Of a stretch of 64,000 nucleotides of DNA, positions 56,200 to 64,000 are shown in pieces; the first letter of the stretch is position 1; every line of letters begins with the position of its first letter. A program made the translations under genes and the position numbers. The DNA lies in contig JAJEKV010000296.1 in the NCBI GenBank assembly GCA_021234155.1, positions 310,001-374,000 on the forward strand. The letters run 5' to 3'. A model generated the notes under the pieces. That model worked only from the letters and a program-made list of their open reading frames with translations, ran no database searches and was not told where the DNA came from. The DNA comes from Isoetes taiwanensis (lineage: Eukaryota > Streptophyta > Lycopodiopsida > Isoetales > Isoetaceae).

Positions 56200-56367
56200 T
56201 TAGACTCTTGATCCCGGAGATTTTGTACTAAAATATTATATAATATAAATATAATTTCTTTTGTACTTTAAAAGTTTTGTTGATGTATTTTGTTCCACAA
56301 CTATGCCAACAAACCATATATAATGCAAGAGAACAAGTAAAACTAACCATGTAGCCATGAACTACTT
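56200..56367 (+). other. short leader before gag
   Basis: AT-rich spacer. The six-base ACTAAC occurs here (56342) and at 47557, just after the primer site, so it could be the scar of a nested insertion comprising all the extra DNA. Six bases are too few to be sure. Confidence 0.3.
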
Positions 56368-57813
56368 GTGTATGCAGCTAGAGGCCCAGGTTCAGGGGAA
56401 CAACAATGGCGGAACCATAGGGAAGAACAGACTCCGCCCAGACCACCCCCGGCAAGGAGCCTATATGAAGCATTTGGGGACATGACTCCAGAGGAAGAAA
56501 TTTCACAGATGAGAACGGACCTCGAGCAGATAAAGGCTCTCTTAGCGGCACAAGGAGGAGTTGGCCCAGATGGCAGTGTCCAGTTACCCCAAGCATCACC
56601 TCGGAAAGCAGGAAGGGACAAGAAGAGGAGCAAGAGAAGGAGGTCCCCCAGCACGGTATCCTCCGACTCAAGCTCGAACTCAGATTCTGGTTCCGAGGAG
56701 GAGGCTGAACAAGTGCAGAACCGAAGAGACGACAGACACAAGGAGACGAAAACCTCGGACTACCAGAAGAAGGTAGACTCTGCATTGGGAAACGTATGGA
56801 AGGCCAGGAAGCTTGAGCAATTCTCAGGTGAGAACAGATCAGGCATGGAAGCAGAGGCTTGGCTCGATGAAATGAGTGAATATGGCAACGCCTATGGTAT
56901 GAAGGATAAGGATAAAGGCAGGGTGGCAACAGCCAACCTGAAGGGAGCAGCACGCATTTGGTGGAAGGGTTATGCCAAGGCCCATGGCTTAAGCAGGGAT
57001 GCTTGCAGGTTCAGAAAGTTTGCCAAAGCTTTCAAGCGCCATTACGTCCCAAGAGAGCACAAGTCCAACATGATGCAGCAGTTTTATAGGTTGCAGCAAG
57101 GCAACAAATCAGTCCAGAAATATACAGAGGAATTCATGAGACTAAGGCTGTATGTGCCCAAGTTGAGTGAAAAGCATGCAGTGGAGAGTTATATTGAAGG
57201 GCTGAATGATGAGATCCGCAAGCTTGTAAGGGCAATAAACCCTAAGACAGTATCAGAAGTAAGCTTGCAAGGGACGGGACCTCAGAATAGCGGGCAGAGG
57301 CAGCAGTATTACCAGGACAAAGGCAAGGCAGTAGGGAGTTATAGCCCTAGAGCGGCGAGCCCAGGTCCAGCTAGAGCCCCATATGGTGGCAACCAGGGGA
57401 AGCAGCAGGAGAAGAAGCAGGTGTCCTTCAAAGACAAGCAGGAGGGGTCAAACTACTCCAAAGCAGTGCGGTCCTTTTTGCAGGCAATGCCCAAGGAAAA
57501 GAGGCAGGAGTGCATAGAAAAGCAGCTTTGCTTCAGGTGTTTCCAGCCGGGCTACAGGACAGCGAACTGCCCCTACATCATGAGTGCAGCGCTAGCAGAG
57601 TTGGGAGACTGGGACACTCCGTCTGACGACGACGGCGAGGCAGCCCGCGACTATATTCAGGGTGAGTGTCATATCTTTGCCGCAATAGACACAGAGCAAG
57701 CAGAGAATCAATTTCAGGTAATATCCACAATAGCGAAGGCCAAAGCCAAGTCATTCACAGTCCTGATAGATTCGGGAAGTAGTCACAACTTTGCATCCCC
57801 AAGAATGGTATAG
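56368..57813 (+). CDS. gag: Ty3/gypsy gag with start of protease
   Basis: The polyprotein frame is open from at least 56368; the true start may lie slightly upstream. An acidic and Arg/Ser-rich N-terminus is followed by the Retrotrans_gag domain (AWLDEMSEYGNAYGMKDKDK, GAARIWWKGYAKAHG, FAKAFKRHYVPREH, ESYIEGLNDEIRKLV; about residues 155-290). The zinc knuckle near residue 390 reads CFRCFQPGYRTANC. The canonical His is Tyr, which would weaken zinc and RNA binding. The frame ends in the protease active site VLIDSGSSHNF, closed by a TAG at 57811 where a one-base shift separates it from pol. Confidence 0.92.
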   Translation: MYAARGPGSGEQQWRNHREEQTPPRPPPARSLYEAFGDMTPEEEISQMRTDLEQIKALLAAQGGVGPDGSVQLPQASPRKAGRDKKRSKRRRSPSTVSSDSSSNSDSGSEEEAEQVQNRRDDRHKETKTSDYQKKVDSALGNVWKARKLEQFSGENRSGMEAEAWLDEMSEYGNAYGMKDKDKGRVATANLKGAARIWWKGYAKAHGLSRDACRFRKFAKAFKRHYVPREHKSNMMQQFYRLQQGNKSVQKYTEEFMRLRLYVPKLSEKHAVESYIEGLNDEIRKLVRAINPKTVSEVSLQGTGPQNSGQRQQYYQDKGKAVGSYSPRAASPGPARAPYGGNQGKQQEKKQVSFKDKQEGSNYSKAVRSFLQAMPKEKRQECIEKQLCFRCFQPGYRTANCPYIMSAALAELGDWDTPSDDDGEAARDYIQGECHIFAAIDTEQAENQFQVISTIAKAKAKSFTVLIDSGSSHNFASPRMV

Positions 57814-60800
57814 AAATGTTGAAGCTCAAGCCATTGAAGTCCAAGCCAAGACCCGTGGTGTTAGCAAACGGGGGAGTAAGGCATACAGCAGGCAAAAGGA
57901 TAAACTTCGACATTGATTTGCCGGGAATCAACATTCAGATGGGGGCAGAGGTAATGAATATTGGAAGTATGACTTAATCATTGGAATGGAGTACCTTGGT
58001 CCAGCAGGAGCCCTCATTGATTGTGGAAAGCGGAAGGTGACCCTCACAGCACCCAATGGCAAAATCATAGAGATCACAGGTAAAGAAGTTGCTCCCATTA
58101 TGCAGTGCATGTCTAGTAAGCAGTTGTTCAGGTGCATAAAGAGTGAGCAGGTAGCATATATCTTCAAGCTTGAGATTCAAGAGCCCGAATCAGAAGAAGG
58201 TCAGGAAGATAAGGGGCTCGGCAAGTTGCCCAAGCAAGTAGCGCAGTTGATCACGGAGTTCCACGATCTCTTTCTAGATGAGATCAAGCAGCTTCCTCCT
58301 TATAGGGGAGTCGAGTGTGAGATAGCACTCGAACCAGAGACAAAGCCGACAAGCAAAGCCCCATACAGAATGACAACGCAGGAGCTGACGGAGCTAAAGA
58401 AGCAATTGCAGGAGTTGCTCGACCTAGGCTTCATTAGACCTAGCGTCTCGCCGTTTGGAGCACCCATTCTTTTTGTAAAGAAAAAGGATGGTAGCTTGAG
58501 GATGTGCATAGACTACAGACAGTTGAACAAGCACACCATCAAGAACAAGTATGCGCTCCCTAGATCAGACGACTTGATGGATCAGCTCCAAGGGGCAAAA
58601 GTCTTCTCCAAAATCGACCTAAGGTCAGGCTATCACCAGATCAGGATAAAGGAAGAAGACGTCCATAAAATGGCTTTCAGGACCAGGTATGGGCACTATG
58701 AATTCACGGTAATGCCTTTCGGCTTATCGAACGCCCCAGCAACATTCATGAGGCTCATGAATGACATCTTCAGGGAGTTCTTGGACACCTTTGTGATAGT
58801 ATTCTTTGATGACATTTTGGTGTATAGCAGATCCCTGGAAGAACACGTGCAACATCTAAGGAGAGTGCTTGAGAAATTAAGGAGGCACCAGTTGTACGCC
58901 AAGTTGTCGAAGTGCCACTTCGCAACGGAGAGGGTGGAATACCTGGGTCATGTGATATCAGCGGAAGGAATCTCAACGGATCCCGCCAAGATTGAAGCCG
59001 TCATTCAGTGGCCGGCACCGAAGAATGTGCATGAGGTCAGAAGTTTCCTTGGCCTAGCAGGGTACTACAGGAAGTTCGTGAAGAACTTTGCTAACATAGC
59101 GGCGCCGCTAACAGACTTGACGAGGGCGGAAAAGGTGAAAGATTGGGCAGACCATTGGCACAAGAAAGCCCAAGCAGGGTTTGAATTGCTGAAGGAAGCT
59201 TTGACAACCGCCCCCGTCTTAACCCTGCCAGATCCAGAGAAAGATAAGCTTGTGGCGACAGATGCGAGTAAGATAGCCACAGGTGCAGTGCTCATGCAGG
59301 AAGAGCGTGTAGTAGCGTATGATTCCAGGAAGATGAACGACGCCGAAACGCGCTACCCGACCCATGATCAGGAATTGCTTGCAGTTGTCAGGGCATTAAG
59401 AATTTGGAGGCACTACCTCTTGGGAAGGAAGTTCCAATTGGATACAGATCATCAGAGCCTCCAGTATGTATTCACGCAACCACACCTTAACCTGAGACAG
59501 AGAAGGTGGATGGAGTTCCTCGAAGAGTATGACTTTGATATAGTCTACAAGCCGGGGAAGCTCAATGTGGTAGCGGATGCGCTTTCAAGGCACCCCCTGA
59601 CAACTAGAGTGCATTGCAATGCAATTTCGACGCTTTCCAGCGACTTCGGAAAGAAGATTGAAGAATCCTTGCCAACGGATGTGGACTTCAAGGAAGTATG
59701 GGCAAGCTTATGCAGGGAAGCAAGAACGGACAAAGAGAGAGAAACCTTCAAAAATTTTAAGAAGGAAGGTAATCTCTTATACCACAAGAACAAGTTGTGC
59801 GTGCCAGAATCATTGGGTGTAAGGAAGTTGATTCTCCATGACACACACAACAGTCCAATAGCTGGCCATGCAGGATTCATGAAGACATATTTCAAAGTGC
59901 GCAGCAGCTATTATTGGCCAGGAATGAAGAAGCAGGTAGCTCGCTACATCAAGGAATGTCAGCTATGCCAGCAGACGAAGGCAGAGCAGCTTCGAATTCC
60001 AAGGGCATTGGAGCCATTAGCGGTGCCAAACGCTAAGTGGGAGGTCATCAGCATGGACTTCATAACAGGGCTCCCAAGGACAGTAAGAGGGAAGGATGCC
60101 TTGATGGTAGTGGTCGACAAGTTGTCGAAGATGGCACATTTTGTGCCTTGCAGGACCACAGACACGGCTATGGATGCAGCGAAGCTCTTCACCAAAGAAA
60201 TCTTCAGGCTCCATGGCATGCCAAGGGAGATCATTTCCGATAGAGATCCGAAGTTCATGAGCGCCTTTTGGCAAGATCTCTTTGCGACGATTCAGACGAA
60301 GCTATCCATGAGCACGACCTATCATCCTCAGACGGATGGCCAAACGGAGCGGACCAACAGAATTTTGGAGGACATGCTACGAAACTGTGTCTGGAATAAG
60401 CAAGGTATGTGGGAAGAATTTATTCACTTGGTGGAGTTTGCGTATAATAGCACCAAGCAGGAATCATCCTAAATGTCGCCGTTTATGATCAATTACGGCT
60501 ATCAATGCCTAACTCCAGACACTTGGCACAATCCCGTGTCAAAAGTAGAAGTTTCGCAGCAGATGTTGGCCGATATGCAGCAGCTGGTGGAAGAAGTTCG
60601 GGGATATCTTCTAGCAGCAAGGAGTCGACAGAAGAGCATCGCCGACAAGCATCGAACAGTCAGAGAGTTCCAAGTTGGAGACAATGTTTGGCTGAAGATC
60701 AAGGTGAAGCAGGCGAAGCTCAGGATCGGCAATTGCAAGAAGCTTGCTCCAAGGTGGGCTGGACCTTTCAGAATAGTCCAGAGAGTAGGTAATCAATCCT

Positions 60801-61150
60801 ACAAGTTAGATTTGCCAGCACACCTAAAGATTCATAAAGTCTTCCACGTGAGTTTATTGAAGAAGCATACTCCAAATCCAGACGAAGTCTTGGACACTCC
60901 AACGTTGTTGGAAATGACGGAGGAGCAGCTGGAAATAGTTCCAGAATTGATTCTTGATAAAGCTTTCAAGAAAACAAGGAGATCAGAGTTTCTCCAATAT
61001 TTGGTTAAGTGGAAACACTTGCCGGTGGAAGACGCGACGTGGGTACTCAAGAAGGATCTATTAAAGCAGTACCTACAGTTTATGGAGCAATGGGACGGCA
61101 AGGTCATCTCCGAAGAAATCGGCTCAGGCATGTCGATTTGTGTAGATTAA
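57814..61150 (+). pseudogene. pol: Ty3/gypsy pol (protease, RT, RNase H, integrase, chromodomain)
   Basis: After two small shifts the protease end ([11 protein letters not shown]) runs into an 828-residue frame from 57986. RT motifs are [34 protein letters not shown] and [10 protein letters not shown] (near residue 270). RNase H has [12 protein letters not shown] and [20 protein letters not shown]. Integrase has the HHCC finger ([22 protein letters not shown]) and the DDE core ([38 protein letters not shown]). A TAA at 60470-60472 interrupts the frame. The remainder gives a GPY/F-type module (APRWAGPFRIVQRVGNQSYK) and a C-terminal chromodomain (QYLVKWKHLPVEDATWVLKK), which in chromoviruses can target insertion to marked chromatin. 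Confidence 0.95.
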
Positions 61151-61992
61151 TTCTATGTGTAGTTAAGATTAATTCCACGATGCAACCTATGCTAGGTATG
61201 GGTTGCATGCGTTTGTTCCACCACGGTGATCTCTAGGGCGGTGTAATGTCAATGTAGGCATGACCGCGTTTCCGCTTTGGATGAGTGGAAGGAAAGTCTA
61301 CTGGTCCCACGGAAGTAGACCTCGAGAGAAAGGAGGTCATTGAGGAATGCATTGATAGGAAAAGCACCTCTAGTCAATGCCCTGGGGAGGACCCTATCCT
61401 TCACGCCCCATATACGGGAAGGACCTTATCCTCCACGCTGGGCAACTAAAAGTGTAGGCATGAGCGACATCTAGGCATGATAGGGCGCTGTCTCCACGGC
61501 CACGATGGAAGAAGCATCCTCTTCCTATGCCGGGAGATTAGCCATGCATTCATGTAGATAGGTGGGGTGGTCACCATATAACCAAAATTTTATTAATAAT
61601 TAAAATGGTACTAACGTAGTATCGACCTGCAGGCCAATAGAGCTCCGGAGGGCAAGGAGGTCGAGCTACGAAGACTTGCAACACAAATTTTGTTGGAATG
61701 TGTTGCAAGGAATGAAGAGTACCTCGAACGTTAATTTAAAATTTTGATAAACTAAATTGTCGTGATAAGTGAATTATCGAGTAACTTGTTTTAATGATGT
61801 TACAAATTGATAAGTTAATTCATAAGATAATGCCATAATAATGTTATAAAAATATTACCTTAAGGTAATCTTAATAAATCTGTAAGTATTATAATAGTAT
61901 ATTGTATGCATCAGGTTGATTGCAGGTTAGGAAGATCCCAAGGTGGGGAGACCCACGATGCTGCGAACAACATCATTTCAAGGTGGGGAGAA
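61151..61992 (+). other. pol-to-LTR spacer with polypurine tract
   Basis: Non-coding. It ends AAGGTGGGGAGAA directly before the 3' LTR. The shorter AAGGTGGGGAG also occurs at 61938, a possible second tract. Confidence 0.8.
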
Positions 61993-63599
61993 TGTGACGT
62001 TCCAAAGACAAATTATAACGGTCCCGTGATCGATAATATCATGTCTTTTGCCACGCCGCATTACCGCCACTCCGACTGACGTGTACGCCGATGTGTAGCC
62101 AGGTGGGTAGCCCCTAGGGGGCAACTTGCAAGGTATGTGCATTTATTATTAATGTGCACATTTACCAATGTGCACATTTATTAAGGTGCACACATTTCCA
62201 TGTAGATACATTTATGCCACCTAGCCATTAAAGGCAAGTGGGCCATACCCAATTATCCCACATGCCTAAAGGGATAATTGGGAACCCTAGCCCTAACCCC
62301 TTGTCTATTTAGGTAGGAGAAACTCTAACTTGCCCATTTTTCGTTCTTAGGGTTTTAGAGCTCTGTTTTGGCTGCTCCACGAGCCAAAACCGCCTCCCCG
62401 CACTGCCTGCGTTTAATTGCACCATTAGTTTTCCTTGATTCGAAAGCAGATTCAGCCGGGATGGTCGAAGTTCGAGGTATGTGAGGACCGAGCCAAGGAT
62501 CAGAGGTATTTGGTCAATTTAATAGCTTAAACCGTCTTCTAGTCATTGAATCAGTAGGTTTAGCCTATTAAATTGCCCATAGCAGCCCTCTAGATCTCTA
62601 GATACCAGACTCTAACTAAAGAACCTAACTCTATGATATAGATTAGATCTAGTTCTTTAGTTCTTCTGTGATGTATATGGATGATGTATCTCTGTGGAAC
62701 TCCTTGCATTGGGAAGGGGGTAGAGACCTCAAGCTTGGTAGTAGATGCTCCTAGATTAGCCTCTCTAGCACAACCAGAAGTTGCGGCCCGCGGCACAAGA
62801 GCCACACCTGGTTGTGGGTGAAGGGGCCAGACTGGCTTAGAAGGAGGTTCGTGTTTTGACTCTTGAACGATCCCTCTGGTGTGTAACGTCTGCCGGGGAT
62901 CATTGTGGACTAGGTCTAATGGCTTGCCACTGCGTGTGGGCAAGGCATGGGCTCAACACCCGGGAGTGATGCGTCACTCTCCGTTGGGTTTAAGTCGAAT
63001 AAGGGCAAAGGGCCCTCTAGTCGCCTTTGAGTCAAGACGAGATCTCTCGGAGGGAGAGATCCCTTCCCGCCCCCATCAAACCGGGGAGATGCAACCCGTG
63101 AATAGCCCCTTTGGCTATGCATCCCTGCTGGCAGCCATCAGTCCCAACACTTTTCCTACTACGCGCAGTGTGCAATGGGAGGGGCGGATGGAGTGGACAA
63201 CCCTAAGCCATGTTCTTATGCCAGCCAAATCCATTGCCATGAATTCTGTCTGCAATGAACTCTGGAGACCCAAGCCGTCAGTCATCCCTTCGAGTCTGAG
63301 CCTTGGGTAGGATTTCCCATGTGTATTGTGCTGATCTTTGTCTATGCAGATGTTGATGGACCACCCTTCGAGGTGGATAGGTGATGCTCTTATATACTGA
63401 CATGTATGTTTACGCATCCGCAGCTAGGTAGGCCCTGAGGGAGACGGGGTAAATGACCCCTTCACTCTTCCCGGAATCGAACCCGTTACGATTTTGTGGT
63501 GTTATGTGGAGGGCCCCAGACGGGCAAGGCGCCGGGTATGGGGATGAACTCCTGTTTTTGATACCACGGGTGCACCGTATACGAGTAGGGGACGTCACA
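61993..63599 (+). repeat. 3' LTR
   Basis: It is 1607 bp with the same ends and internal blocks as the 5' LTR, followed by the GTTTC target duplication. Substitutions and small indels between the two LTRs indicate an old insertion, and the first 100 bp differ most. Confidence 0.95.
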
Positions 63600-63604
63600 G
63601 TTTC

Positions 63605-64000
63605 AATTGAAAAAAGATGCCAACACATAGAGGTTTCCGACGATCTCTAGAAGTTAAATGAACGAGTGGTGCCGCTTCTCAGCTATAAATTTTTAATAAT
63701 GTCAATTCATTGGAGGAGTATGGAGTAATCCCTTCGTTTTTTGTTGCAACAAGGTCGTTCGGACATACTCTAGAACTCGTCCGTCTCCATCGCTTTTGCT
63801 CTTCATCCAGTTTGATGTTCCCCAAATGAGGGGCAATTTGGCAATTTCTTATAATATAGGAGCATTTTCATATAATATAGGGGCATTTTCATAAGTACCA
63901 TGAAATATGGGACATTTTAAAACAATTTCCCTAGTATTTTTTGAGTTTAAATATGCATCCAAGCAATAGTTTAACCAATGGCTTAGATGGACGGCTTAGA
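63605..64000. other. spacer, no gene recognised
   Basis: Contains a short duplication around ATATAGGGGCATTTTCATA (63857-63893). Nothing else is seen. Confidence 0.6.

Larger units (their letters stand above)
45929..63599 (+). mobile_element. complete 17.7-kb Ty3/gypsy chromovirus carrying histone-like genes
   Basis: Both LTRs (about 1.57 and 1.61 kb) start TGTGACGT and end ACGTCACA. The 5-bp target duplication GTTTC is intact (45924-45928 and 63600-63604), so the two LTRs belong to one insertion. A primer-binding site, polypurine tract, gag, protease, RT, RNase H, integrase and chromodomain are present in standard order. Between primer site and gag are about 8.7 kb that ordinary chromoviruses lack: a histone H3-like gene, a nested LINE, and a second histone-fold-like gene with a MITE. 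Stops in gag-pol show this copy is dead. Confidence 0.95.

Overview
The window is nuclear DNA of a land plant with a large, repeat-rich genome. The evidence is a plant-type telomere-repeat-binding protein gene (TRP/TBP family) with short GT-AG introns, plant-type aspartyl-protease and pectin-methylesterase fragments, chromodomain Ty3/gypsy elements primed by initiator tRNA-Met, and AT-rich spacers. Sequence alone does not settle whether it is a fern, lycophyte, bryophyte or gymnosperm. Only two cellular genes look substantial: an unrecognised single-exon gene at 14498-15682 and the TRP-like gene at 29446-32612, which carries one in-frame stop.

Layout. 1-2.8 kb: spacer, with possible minus-strand exons and two SINE-like 3' ends. 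2.8-7.2 kb: a 5'-truncated Ty3/gypsy chromovirus with its 3' LTR. 7.5-9.0 kb: an element with long inverted arms that has captured a broken aspartyl protease. 9.0-9.5 kb: exon-like gene fragment. 11.0-13.2 kb: a second element with long terminal inverted repeats. 13.2-14.1 kb: structured short elements. 18.5-23.1 kb: a decayed histone-fold-like gene, an unfamiliar transposon ORF on the minus strand, and a minus-strand gypsy gag preceded by a perfect six-unit heat-shock element. 28-32.6 kb: TRP gene. 33-45 kb: MITEs, foldbacks, a palindromic satellite, a pectinesterase pseudogene and a 21-bp satellite that reverses orientation.

45929-63599 is one complete 17.7-kb Ty3/gypsy chromovirus: 1.6-kb LTRs beginning TGTGACGT and ending ACGTCACA, a 5-bp GTTTC target duplication, a tRNA-iMet primer site, a polypurine tract, gag, pol and a chromodomain. 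Between its primer site and gag lie about 8.7 kb of extra DNA. This holds a gene (48125-49408) whose start reads MARTKQFAR, like the histone H3 tail, and whose C-terminus is an unmistakable H3 histone fold, the two joined by a roughly 330-residue charged linker. A second gene (54347-56199) has a C-terminus that aligns by eye with histone H2B. Each has its own TATAAATAG box. Two copies of a 65-67 bp palindrome lie on each side of the H3-like gene. A LINE and a MITE inserted later. A relative of the second gene lies outside the retrotransposon at 18.5-19.9 kb. A mobile-element-borne histone-like gene pair is the most unusual content of the window. All copies here are broken by frameshifts or stops, so they are fossils of a system that would have to be sought intact elsewhere in the genome.
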